Assembly: GCA_029260345.1 (NCBI GenBank)
Contig: JAJDDK010000002.1
Span: 372,001-436,000, forward strand
DNA length: 64,000 nucleotides
Origin: Phycisphaerales bacterium
GTDB taxonomy: Bacteria > Planctomycetota > Phycisphaerae > Phycisphaerales > UBA1924
Reading direction: 5' to 3'
Shown here: positions 27,680-36,035 of the stretch, piece by piece
How positions within the stretch are numbered: position 1 is the first letter of the stretch
How the letters are laid out: each line of letters starts with the position of its first letter
Made by a program: the position numbers and the translations under genes
The notes under the pieces: generated by a model
Databases searched by the model: none
Told to the model about the DNA's origin: nothing
Seen by the model: the letters and a program-made list of their open reading frames with translations, nothing else

Positions 27680-29845
27680 ATGCCCGGCCTGACCGTTGAG
27701 ACTTCACCTGCCACGACGACTCCGCGGTCGACGCGGCCATCGATTGATGCTCGCGCCAAGGCGGCGCTGGATGCAGGCGTCGAGGCGCTGCTTGCCAAAC
27801 AACACGATGACGGGCACTGGTGCGCGGAGCTTGAAGGGGACTCCATCCTCAACAGCGAGTACCTGCTGATGAAGGTCATCCTCGGCCAGCATCACCCGGA
27901 TGCGGCGGAGGGCGCCACGTCACGCGATCTTGAACAGTTCAACAAGATGGTGGTGTACTTGCGCTGGCTCCAGCGCGCCGATGGCACGTGGGGGCAGTAT
28001 CCGGGGTCGGGGCCGGATATTTCGGCGACGGTGAAGGCGTACTTTGTGTTGAAGCTGTTTGGTGATTCGCCGGACGCCGCGCACATGAAGCGAGCGCGCG
28101 AGTCGATTCTGGCGCTGGGCGGCGCCGAGCAAATCAACACGTTTTCAATGTTCTATCTCGCGTGCCTCGGGCAAGTGTCGTGGGATGCGTGTCCGGCGAT
28201 TCCTCCTGAGATTGCGCTGCTGCCGCGCTGGTTCCCGTTTCATATGGACAAAGTCGCGGCGTGGACGCGCACAATGATCCTGCCGCTGGCGATCTGTACG
28301 GCGCTGCGGCCGGTGCGGCAGATCGATGAGCGGCATGGGATCGGTGAGTTGTTTGTCGATCAGCGCCGCCGCACGAAGTTGAATAAGCCGTGGGACACGG
28401 ACCGTCCTGTTTCATGGAACAACACGTTTCTTGTCGTGGATCGAGCTCTGAAAGTTGTTGATCGATTCGGGCTGTCGCCGTTTCGGCAGTCGGCGCTGAA
28501 GCGTGCCGAGGAGTGGCTGCTTGATCGCATGCGCTCGGAGACCACCGATGGGCTTGGCGCGATCTTCCCGCCGATGGTCTACATCCAAGTGGCGCTCCAG
28601 GCGATGGGGTATGAGCGGTCGCACCCGGTGCGCGTGACGGCGGAAAAGGAACTTGATCGATTCATTGTCGAAGAGCCGGATCACATTCGTATTCAGCCGT
28701 GCTTTTCGCCGGTGTGGGATACGGGCATCGCGCTGTATGCGCTGACGGAAGCAGGACTCACGGCGCAGAATGAGCCGCGTTTGGCCCGCACGTGCGAGTG
28801 GCTGTGCGATCGTGAAGTGCGCATGACGGGCGACTGGGTGCGGAATCTGCGTCCGGCGGATCGCGGGTTGCGGCTGGGTGTGGACGCCGCGGCGTGGGCG
28901 TTTGAGTATCGCAATGATTGGTATCCGGATGTGGATGACACGGCGATGGTGGCGAAGGCGCTGCGCCGGGCGGTTGGCTGTGGGGTAGACGGGCGAGACG
29001 CCCGTCCCACCGATTGCCGTGCCTTTGACGCTTCTGAGCGCGCGATTCGCTGGATCATTGCGATGCAGAATGATGACGGCGGGTGGGCCGCGTTTGATCG
29101 CACGAGAGATCGCGCGTGGATGGAAGCCGTGCCGTTTGCGGATCACAACGCCATGCAGGACCCATCGTGCCCGGACATCACGGGGCGCACGATTGAATCG
29201 CTGACGACGTGCGGCGTGCCGCGGAGCCATCCCGCGATTCGCAAAGCGGTTGCGTACTTGTGGCGCACGCAGCGGGCGGAGGGATGGTGGCCGGGGCGGT
29301 GGGGCGTCAATGGTGTGTACGGACTGTGGCAGGCGATCGGCGGTTTGGATGCGGCTGGTGAAATGGGCGATGCGCGTTTGACGAAGTCGCTGCGGCTGCT
29401 GCGCGCGGCTCAGAATGCGGATGGTGGGTTTGGCGAAACGGCGGATTCGTACATCAATGCAAAGTGGATGGGCGTAGGGCCGTCAACGGCGTCGCAAACG
29501 GCGTGGGGGGCGACGTCGATGATGTACATGGTCGGCGCGCAAGATCGTGCGGTGGAGCGGGCAATTGCGTGGCTGTGTGAGGCGCAGCTCTCCAGCGATG
29601 CGCCGGCGCAGGCGCCGTTTGAAATGGATTTGTCAGCGCATGACGCGAGTGAAGTGTCGTGGGTGACGGAGGGCAAGCCGGCGGCGCTGGCGAGTCACCC
29701 GATCACGGAGCCTGCCGGCGCGTGGCGCGAGGCGTGGTTTACGGGGACGGGGTTTCCGAAGGTGTTTTACCTGCGGTATCACCTGTATCGGCATTACTTT
29801 CCGGTGATGGCGCTGGGACGGTTCTTGAATTTGCGAGCGCGTTGA
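27680..29845 (+). CDS. shc: Squalene-hopene cyclase
   Basis: The enzyme cyclises squalene to hopene at the membrane, the first step in hopanoid synthesis. The 721-residue protein has the catalytic DVDD motif at 417-420, several QW repeats (QNDDGGWAAFD, QNADGGFGET), and the family C-terminus GTGFPKVFYLRYHLYRHYFP. Length is normal for bacterial SHC apart from an extra stretch at about 434-449. That stretch is encoded by a palindromic DNA insertion and lies in the loop after the DVDD helix. No other hopanoid genes are nearby; the gene is divergent from the M14 peptidase. Confidence 0.93.
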   Translation: MPGLTVETSPATTTPRSTRPSIDARAKAALDAGVEALLAKQHDDGHWCAELEGDSILNSEYLLMKVILGQHHPDAAEGATSRDLEQFNKMVVYLRWLQRADGTWGQYPGSGPDISATVKAYFVLKLFGDSPDAAHMKRARESILALGGAEQINTFSMFYLACLGQVSWDACPAIPPEIALLPRWFPFHMDKVAAWTRTMILPLAICTALRPVRQIDERHGIGELFVDQRRRTKLNKPWDTDRPVSWNNTFLVVDRALKVVDRFGLSPFRQSALKRAEEWLLDRMRSETTDGLGAIFPPMVYIQVALQAMGYERSHPVRVTAEKELDRFIVEEPDHIRIQPCFSPVWDTGIALYALTEAGLTAQNEPRLARTCEWLCDREVRMTGDWVRNLRPADRGLRLGVDAAAWAFEYRNDWYPDVDDTAMVAKALRRAVGCGVDGRDARPTDCRAFDASERAIRWIIAMQNDDGGWAAFDRTRDRAWMEAVPFADHNAMQDPSCPDITGRTIESLTTCGVPRSHPAIRKAVAYLWRTQRAEGWWPGRWGVNGVYGLWQAIGGLDAAGEMGDARLTKSLRLLRAAQNADGGFGETADSYINAKWMGVGPSTASQTAWGATSMMYMVGAQDRAVERAIAWLCEAQLSSDAPAQAPFEMDLSAHDASEVSWVTEGKPAALASHPITEPAGAWREAWFTGTGFPKVFYLRYHLYRHYFPVMALGRFLNLRAR
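28981..29010. repeat. Palindromic element inserted in frame within shc
   Basis: GACGGGCG (28988-28995), AGA, and CGCCCGTC (28999-29006) form a perfect 8-base palindrome, flanked by GGGGTA and CCCACC. It encodes GVDGRDARPT, which has no counterpart in other cyclases as I remember them. Its composition and symmetry resemble REP-like mobile palindromes. I found no second copy in the window. Confidence 0.55.
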
Positions 29846-29914
29846 CAGAAGCCGCGAATGATGGCCAGGCGTGTGCGCAGCATGGAAGCCGCTTCCTGAC
29901 GGGCGCGGTTCGGA

Positions 29915-31360
29915 TCAACTCCAATTTGAGAGCAGTGTGGCGAGGTCTGAGCCGTTGACCACCCCGTCGCCGTTGAGGTCTGCGCTTGTTCCGGCGCCGT
30001 TGCTGCCCCACACTGAAAGGAGAATGGCGATGTCGGTGCCATTGACCATTCCGTCGAAGTTCAAATCACCAGGCGCATTGGTCAGGAACTCGAATGGCCC
30101 GCTTTCCGACTCGGTTTCGCCATTGGAATTCAATGCGAAGACGGTCCAGTAGTACGTCGTCGCAGCCTCGAGTTGATTGACGCCTTCGGTCAATTGAAGT
30201 TCATGCATACTTGCGCCATTGAGTGTCTCGTCGAGCACAATGTCTGCCATGCCAGGGTCTTGGGATATGCGCACCCTGTAAGAATTGGCGAAATCAGCCC
30301 GCTCCCAATCAAGATGCGGTGATACGTTCACTCCCATTGCTCCATCTGCGGGCGAAACCAGCGCGAATGGGCTCGGGGGAATAAAGTCACCGATCCAGCT
30401 CAAGTACCCATTGACAAGAATGCCCCCGCCGAGGCTCCCGAAGAGGGGAGGCGGAGCAATGCACGATGTTCCAAAAGTGTTGATGCCCCAGGTGTGGAGC
30501 TTGTTGCCGACCTGCAGGAAGCTGGGGCCGCCTGAGTCACCTGATCCGACAGATGTTTCGATATCGTTTCCGAGCGTCGCGCCGCCGATGCAGTTGGTGG
30601 CGCCGGTGGGGCCGTCGAAGTCGTATTGAAAGATCTCGACCGAACCGCTGCCTTCTTCATCATTGAAGAACTGCTCGACACGATTTTGTCCGACGCGCTT
30701 AATACTGCTGTTCCCGCCGATGGTGTCACCGACATCACCGAACCCAGTGCGGCCGTAGCCGACGGCGGTGATAATCGTTCCATTTGCGGCATTGCCTGTG
30801 AATACGGGATAGATCGGAATGAAACTGGGAAGCGGCTGATTCAACGTAATGATGATCAGATCGTCGTTGACGGTCGGGTTCGCAAAGCCGGTGTAGTCCG
30901 GATGAACATCGACGGAAGCAATGCCGGCTGATCCGATGATGGTCGAACCGGAGCCATTGAAATTAAATCGAACGACAACGTTGGTGCCAACATCATTTGT
31001 GCCGTTATCGTCAAAATCGACGCAGTGTCCGGCAGACAGAATGTGAAAGCGCGAGATCGGTACACCGGTGCACGAGGCGCCGCCGCCGAGTGTGAGTTGG
31101 CACACGCCGGACCATGGAGACGATGAGATATTTGGATCCACGCGATTTGACGGGCTGTCCGGCGGCGAGCCGGTCTGGTCGCCGGCCATGATCATGGCGA
31201 CGGGATCCTGGATCCAGATGGCGGGATCGCCAATGACGGGCGGGTTGATCGGGCAGAGCTTCTGCTCACAATCGGGATGTTCCGCCATTGGATTCGCTTG
31301 CGCGAGACCTGCGATCAGAGTCATCAGCCCTGCCGCCGCCACCCATCGTCCGGTCTTCAT
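29915..31360 (-). CDS. Secreted trypsin-like serine protease with fibronectin-like domain and dockerin-like tail
   Basis: The 481-residue protein has a signal peptide ending near GLAQA. An S1 protease domain follows, with His112 in LSAGHCVDF, Asp167 in VNDDLIII and Ser276 in GSGDSGGPS. A fibronectin type III-like segment (FALVSPADGAMGVNVSPHLDW) comes next, then two terminal dockerin-like repeats: DLNFDGMVNGTDIAILL and DLNGDGVVNGSDLATLL. The catalytic triad is complete. ATG 31360 has GGGAGA upstream and gives a clean leader; the longer frame does not. The tail is shared with four other proteins here and may serve calcium-dependent attachment at the cell surface. Confidence 0.88.
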   Translation of the reverse strand: MKTGRWVAAAGLMTLIAGLAQANPMAEHPDCEQKLCPINPPVIGDPAIWIQDPVAMIMAGDQTGSPPDSPSNRVDPNISSSPWSGVCQLTLGGGASCTGVPISRFHILSAGHCVDFDDNGTNDVGTNVVVRFNFNGSGSTIIGSAGIASVDVHPDYTGFANPTVNDDLIIITLNQPLPSFIPIYPVFTGNAANGTIITAVGYGRTGFGDVGDTIGGNSSIKRVGQNRVEQFFNDEEGSGSVEIFQYDFDGPTGATNCIGGATLGNDIETSVGSGDSGGPSFLQVGNKLHTWGINTFGTSCIAPPPLFGSLGGGILVNGYLSWIGDFIPPSPFALVSPADGAMGVNVSPHLDWERADFANSYRVRISQDPGMADIVLDETLNGASMHELQLTEGVNQLEAATTYYWTVFALNSNGETESESGPFEFLTNAPGDLNFDGMVNGTDIAILLSVWGSNGAGTSADLNGDGVVNGSDLATLLSNWS

Positions 31361-31561
31361 CGTTGTCAATCTCCCATGGGGGGCGCCGCCACGATCATCC
31401 GTGAGACGGGCGCAGCCACCTCGATCACTGTCCAAAAAGAATACACGTCGCCGCAGGATTCGAACCAGAAAAGGTCTCGGTTCCCGCGAATCGGTGTGTC
31501 AAGATGGAGAAGGGGCAGCGGTGGCGCCGTGAGAGGCTTGTAAAAATCGGACTTTGAAGGA

Positions 31562-31957
31562 TCAGTCCAGCTTTTCAGACTCAATACTGGCGACTTCGCC
31601 GGCGAGCTTTTTCTCGACGTATTTCTTCACCCACGTGTCAAAACTTCTCCCGTGGGCGGCGTCTTTGCCGGAAAAAGTGAGTCCGGCAATGTCGGCGAAT
31701 CTGATCACGCGAGGGTTGTCGTCCTGCGCGGTGAGCACACGGACGGTCGAATCCGCCAGCGTCGATCCGGTGCGACGGTCAAAGATATAGCCGGTGATCT
31801 CGTCATTGCTCGCGACCGTGATCGTGACGTCGCCTCGGTAATCGAACGCCTGTTCGAGAGCCTTGAGTAGGGCCTGTTCATCGTCACGGGTGGCGACAAT
31901 GCCCTGCAAAGAGGTGCGTTCAGTGGGTTCGGCGGCGGTCTTCGTTTCCTGCGGCAT
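31562..31957 (-). CDS. Conserved hypothetical protein, probably planctomycete-specific
   Basis: A 131-residue, soluble, acidic protein without signal peptide. It has an SH3/Sm-like beta segment (DVTITVASNDEITGYIFDRR, then RVIRFADIAGLTFSG), followed by a helix rich in Lys and Glu. The middle resembles small beta-barrel domains where a polar strand ends in ADI.GL.F. Such proteins recur in Planctomycetota, but I know of no function. It is a single gene upstream of the trypsin-like gene on the same strand, with a 201-base gap. Confidence 0.7.
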   Translation of the reverse strand: MPQETKTAAEPTERTSLQGIVATRDDEQALLKALEQAFDYRGDVTITVASNDEITGYIFDRRTGSTLADSTVRVLTAQDDNPRVIRFADIAGLTFSGKDAAHGRSFDTWVKKYVEKKLAGEVASIESEKLD

Positions 31958-32000
31958 AGGGGGAGCCTAGCGGCGGGACGGCGATGCGACCACCGGCCCC

Positions 32001-32072
32001 AAAAACGCAGAGCGAGCCCTTCACGCAAGCCTTCCGTCCGGGGCAGGAGAAGGGCGCGTTCCAGGCTCGCTC
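32001..32072 (-). terminator. Candidate terminator for the PEP-CTERM-like gene
   Basis: Read on the minus strand, the 9-base arm at 32072-32064 pairs with 32018-32010 (GAGCGAGCC with GGCTCGCTC), followed by TGCG and five T residues. The loop is long, about 45 bases, and contains a smaller hairpin. It begins 31 bases after the stop codon of the gene. Confidence 0.5.
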
Positions 32073-32102
32073 GTGTACGAGTGTTGGTGTTTGAATGGGT
32101 GC

Positions 32103-32741
32103 TCAGTCGGCGCGGGCTCGGCGACGGCGTCGCGGCGCCGCGAACATGAGGCTCACAATGGCCAGAGCGCCAGAGCCGGGCGCCGGGATTTCCGGCGACA
32201 TGGGCAGCGAAAGCGATTGCGCGCCAAAGGTCAGGAACTGAAGCCCGCCAAACGAGATGTTCGCGTCGTAATTGCCGGGGCTGTACGAATCGTTCGTCCA
32301 GTTCAGCGTGACTTTGGTGTCGCCGCTGAGTTCACCGACGTTGAGATATGACGAGTTCCATTGTTCGTCCGACGCATCGATGTACATGTAGTCAACGAAC
32401 GCATCGTTCACGCTGACACCGACTTTGAACTGTGAATAGTTCGAAGACAAGACGAGCGGCGTTTCATTTTTTGCCGTTACGCCGACGGTGTAATTTGAGG
32501 GCGATGCATCGAGACTGGCGTAAAAGTCGATGCGCTCATTGGCCCAGTTGGTGCGTTGGGCCATGCCGTCGCTGGCTGAGAACCAGCGTGACGCATTCTG
32601 ACCGACACCTTCACTGCCATAGAGAGTGGCCTGCGCGGAGTATCCAGCCGGAGCTGTTGGAAGGATGACGCTGGCGTGCGCTTGCGACGCGGCAAAAGCC
32701 ATGGCGCCAAATCCAATCGTGTAAATACTCTGTTTGATCAT
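32103..32741 (-). CDS. Secreted protein with PEP-CTERM-like sorting tail
   Basis: The 212-residue product begins at ATG 32741 behind a strong GGAGGTGG site. A signal peptide (YTIGFGAMAFAASQAHA) precedes a beta-rich, Asn/Tyr/Ser-rich body resembling extracellular matrix proteins. The C-terminus reads IPAPGSGALAIVSLMFAAP followed by RRRRR. This is the layout of PEP-CTERM signals: a proline motif, a hydrophobic helix and a basic cluster, but with PxPG in place of PEP. Such signals are cut and anchored by exosortases or archaeosortase-like enzymes. None is encoded in the window. Confidence 0.75.
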   Translation of the reverse strand: MIKQSIYTIGFGAMAFAASQAHASVILPTAPAGYSAQATLYGSEGVGQNASRWFSASDGMAQRTNWANERIDFYASLDASPSNYTVGVTAKNETPLVLSSNYSQFKVGVSVNDAFVDYMYIDASDEQWNSSYLNVGELSGDTKVTLNWTNDSYSPGNYDANISFGGLQFLTFGAQSLSLPMSPEIPAPGSGALAIVSLMFAAPRRRRRARAD

Positions 32742-32935
32742 GCTCCACCTCCGCGTATTGGCGCGGCTTGGACAACGGTCCAGCCTCTGGTTGATCGAAA
32801 CGTACGATCTAGGAGGCGCACATCGAAGCCGCGACCGGCATGGTGAAGCGTGAGTGGTGGGGTGGCGCAGGCAGGTCCGAATGTCGGCCTGCAATGGACC
32901 TGGAAAGCGAATAATTTCGGACGTGGACGACGAAA

Positions 32936-33250
32936 TTACGGGCCGAACGTTCGCCCAGATTCGGGGTCCATCATGCGCCAGTTCAGTTCGCGGCACATGC
33001 GGGCGAGGACGGGCCAGGCGTTGTCCTCTTCCAGGATCGTGACGAGAGCCTGAGCCACCGGGTCCTTGTCGCCCACGAAGGGGAGTTCGAGCCGCAGACC
33101 AGGTCCGAATGCGACGCCGACGTTCTCGGGATCACCATCCGGGGCGATGTTGAATCGAGCGATGTCGTCAAGGAAGCGCGATTTTGATCCCAGCGTGGCG
33201 TCTCCGCCGCTCTCGGGCGGAATGAGCACGACTTGTCGATTGGATGCCAC
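32936..33250 (-). CDS. Conserved hypothetical protein, 104 residues
   Basis: A small soluble protein starting at GTG 33250 with GGAGG about twelve bases upstream. It is acidic, with no signal peptide or membrane segment. Core segments are FLDDIARFNIAPDGDPEN, a Gly/Pro-rich turn and a helical C-terminal part with ALVTILEEDNAWPVLARM. I do not recognise the family. It is the last gene of a minus-strand run after the lipid A acyltransferase (80-base gap) and may be co-transcribed with it. Confidence 0.6.
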   Translation of the reverse strand: MASNRQVVLIPPESGGDATLGSKSRFLDDIARFNIAPDGDPENVGVAFGPGLRLELPFVGDKDPVAQALVTILEEDNAWPVLARMCRELNWRMMDPESGRTFGP

Positions 33251-33330
33251 GGGGCCGCGATCCTCCGGTCAATGGGTGAGGCAAGGTAACGGAACGATTG
33301 GGCACGCGGCAAACGACGTAGAAATCTAGT

Positions 33331-34455
33331 TCAGACCGGGCTTGCGACGGCGTGATTCGCGGTCGTGGACATGACCCCGGAGGATTCGACGATTCGCGCC
33401 AGTGATGTGGTGGTCATCCAAGGCAGGGATTCAAGCTTGGCACGCAACTGATTCGGGAATGGTTTTTCCTCACGCTCAAATCGCGGCCGACTTCGCCAGG
33501 CTTTCTGCATCCAGAGATACTGCTCCGGTGCGCGGCGGATCATCAACTCCATGGCGCGGCGGTATCGAGCCGTGACGTAAAACAACGGATCTGCCTGATC
33601 GGCCCAGTCATCGGGCTTGATGATGTCGACAACATTGATGGTGTATTGAAAACGTTGCGGCGCCGCGGCGTCGGACGTGGCGCTGGATCGATTGGCGACG
33701 CCGCAGATGATCGGCGCATTGTGGCGCATCGCAAGCAGGCCGATGGATTTGTACGTGGAAGCAAGGCGGTCAAAGAATGGCACGTATATGCCACGGTCAC
33801 CGGCGTTCTGGTCAGCGATAAACGCCACAAGCTCGTTTCGCTCAAGCGCAATCGGAAGCGCATCGGCGGCGCCGAATTTGTCGACGAGTTCAATGCCAAG
33901 CCGGGATCGGGTGCGGCGGACCCAAGCGTCAAGCGCGAGGTTGTCGAACGGGCGATACACGGCATGAAGGGGCAGGCCGAGCGCGCCGAGCCAGGCGCCA
34001 AGCAGTTCCCAATTGCCGCAATGACCGGTGATGAGGATGGAGGGGCCCGAGAGCATGAGCTGCACGGCCTCCTGTACATCACCAAGTTCGATCCAGTGCG
34101 GCCACCGCGCGAAGTTGTATTCGTGCGCGCTCATGGATTGTTCACCAGCGAGCATGAACAGATGGCGATAGGACGCATGCGCGATCGCGGCGGCGCGGTG
34201 CTCGCCCATTTCCGGAAAACACCATCGGATGTTTGCGATCGATCGTTCGATGCGGGGGCGATTGAATGGCGCTCGACCGAAGAGATCGCCAATCTCGCCA
34301 AGTAGACGGCCGCTGAATCCGGGACCCAGCGTGCGCAGCAGCGCAGAGCCACTGATGACGCCTGCATAGACGTACGGATCCTGCCATCGCCGTCGCTGGT
34401 CTGGCCGTTTGGAAGCCACGGGCACATCATTCACGCCAAGAGCGCGGAACGCCAA
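33331..34455 (-). CDS. Lipid A biosynthesis lauroyl/myristoyl acyltransferase family (LpxL/HtrB-like)
   Basis: The 374-residue protein has the catalytic HX4E motif of this family: His145 and Glu150 in ITGHCGNWELLG. It also has NIRWCFPEM near the N-terminus, the VYRPFDN segment, and a QNAGDRGIYVPFF loop matching the acyl-acceptor region. Members transfer acyl chains to lipid A precursors at the inner membrane; some act on other glycolipids. It starts 27 bases after the stop of the upstream envelope-protein gene, so they are likely one transcript. Its presence fits an outer membrane with lipid A-like lipids. Confidence 0.85.
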   Translation of the reverse strand: MAFRALGVNDVPVASKRPDQRRRWQDPYVYAGVISGSALLRTLGPGFSGRLLGEIGDLFGRAPFNRPRIERSIANIRWCFPEMGEHRAAAIAHASYRHLFMLAGEQSMSAHEYNFARWPHWIELGDVQEAVQLMLSGPSILITGHCGNWELLGAWLGALGLPLHAVYRPFDNLALDAWVRRTRSRLGIELVDKFGAADALPIALERNELVAFIADQNAGDRGIYVPFFDRLASTYKSIGLLAMRHNAPIICGVANRSSATSDAAAPQRFQYTINVVDIIKPDDWADQADPLFYVTARYRRAMELMIRRAPEQYLWMQKAWRSRPRFEREEKPFPNQLRAKLESLPWMTTTSLARIVESSGVMSTTANHAVASPV

Positions 34456-34482
34456 TCATGGGGAGATCGATGAGGCGGTGAA

Positions 34483-35856
34483 TCAACGAACGCCGTGGAT
34501 GCCCGTCAGCGTGAACAAGCGATTCTGATTGAGAATCGGAATGCTTGCCTTGACGGCCGCATCGAAGAGACGGTCGTACTCGTCCGCAATGCGGCTCTGC
34601 CGGATGAACTGATTGATGATCGCGGCGGGCGCATCGATCGGAGGCTGCGGCGGGAGGATCGGACGATCGCCCAACACGAGGAAGTCCGTGCGTCCGGTGA
34701 GGTCTTCGTCAACGATGCCGCCCCATTGGGTGATGACGCCTCGGATGGCGGTTTGCTCCTCGCCTCGAGAGATGCCGTCGCCGTCCGTATCGAAATTGCC
34801 ATACACCACGAAGTGGTACACCTTCGTCGGGTCGTAGACGGCATTGGCGATCACGTCGCCCTGCACAATCGGGTTGCCGCGCGACTCGCGCACGATGCGG
34901 GCGATGGATGACCCTTCGTTGACGCGGATGATTTCGACGCTCGCTTTGCCGGGCGGGTAGTTGCCGTCGGCGTCGGGGCGGATCGCGCTTGCGTTGCTGT
35001 AGACCTCGAAACTCATGCCGAGAACGACCCGGTCCTGACGACCGAGGTCAATGAATACGGCGTTTTGCGAGGGATCGGCGCCGATGATGCGGCCGTCCAC
35101 CAACGCGTACTCGTCCGTCGGGAGGAGTGTCGCATCCACTTGGCTTTCGCGAAGCGCTGTGAGCTGACCCTGAAGGCGAAGTGACTCTTCTTCAAGCTGG
35201 GCGATGCGGGCCTGGAGCGAAGCTTCACGGTCAGCGGATTCGCGGCGAATCGTGGAGACACGCTCGTTGTTTGAAGCGATCGTGTCGTCCACCATTGAAC
35301 GGAACTTGTCGAGTTCGCCTTTGTATCGCCCGATTTCATCGTTCAGCGAATCAATCGTTGCGGTCTGGTCCGTCTGAAGTTGGCCGACGCGATCCACTTC
35401 GGCTTGCAAGTCCGCGGCAGCTGCGGTTGCAGCGGCGTTTGCGTCAGTCACCTGACGCTGAAGGTTGCTGATGTTTGATTGCTGTTGGCGCACCACTTGT
35501 GTGAGAGCCGCGGTGTCGGCGCCCGGAACGGCGTTCACCGCCGTGCGGAATTGTTCAGGCATGGTCTGCCCATCGCCGACCGTGCGCTTCATGGCTTCCT
35601 CCCATGAGGAATTCATAAAAGCGATTACCGGCTGACGAGCGCCTTGCGCCGCCTGCTGCCAGCGCGTGGCCCACGGCAAGTCGGTCTGCCCGCCGAGGAA
35701 ATCGCGTGAGGCTTGTTGAGCAACTTCAAGGTCTTTCTGTGCCTTGCTCGCGTGCCCATAGAAGAACACCGTCGAGATGAAAAATCCGAGCGCGAGCACG
35801 GCCACGATCACGAGTGTGATGAGGAGGCCGGAGCCGGAACTGCCGCGTGACGCCAT
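34483..35856 (-). CDS. Membrane-anchored coiled-coil protein with a possible C-terminal BRCT-like domain
   Basis: The 457-residue protein has one N-terminal membrane helix (GLLITLVIVAVLALGFFIST), a long coiled coil at about 110-240, a beta-rich domain (DEYALVDGRIIGADPSQN onward) and a C-terminal segment at about 338-392. In that segment FVVYGNFD...TAIRGVITQWGGIVDEDL...TDFLVLG follows the hydrophobic pattern of BRCT domains, including the central GG and the terminal TD-L-G. BRCT domains are usually cytoplasmic, whereas an N-terminal anchor would put this one outside unless the topology is inverted. ATG 35856 gives the clean anchor. Function unknown. Confidence 0.7.
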   Translation of the reverse strand: MASRGSSGSGLLITLVIVAVLALGFFISTVFFYGHASKAQKDLEVAQQASRDFLGGQTDLPWATRWQQAAQGARQPVIAFMNSSWEEAMKRTVGDGQTMPEQFRTAVNAVPGADTAALTQVVRQQQSNISNLQRQVTDANAAATAAAADLQAEVDRVGQLQTDQTATIDSLNDEIGRYKGELDKFRSMVDDTIASNNERVSTIRRESADREASLQARIAQLEEESLRLQGQLTALRESQVDATLLPTDEYALVDGRIIGADPSQNAVFIDLGRQDRVVLGMSFEVYSNASAIRPDADGNYPPGKASVEIIRVNEGSSIARIVRESRGNPIVQGDVIANAVYDPTKVYHFVVYGNFDTDGDGISRGEEQTAIRGVITQWGGIVDEDLTGRTDFLVLGDRPILPPQPPIDAPAAIINQFIRQSRIADEYDRLFDAAVKASIPILNQNRLFTLTGIHGVR

Positions 35857-36035
35857 GGGGCGGACTCCAGGGTCAGAGGTCGAAAGGATGTCGCTTCCAG
35901 GGGGCCGGGGCCACCACACGAGCGCATGGACAAACGAGGGGCTTCGAAATCCCCGCTGAACAGGCCATACGGCTCTGGGCAGGGCTTGGTTCCGCAGAGT
36001 TTCGCGGCATGGGGCAAGTCAGTCAAACCAGCGGC

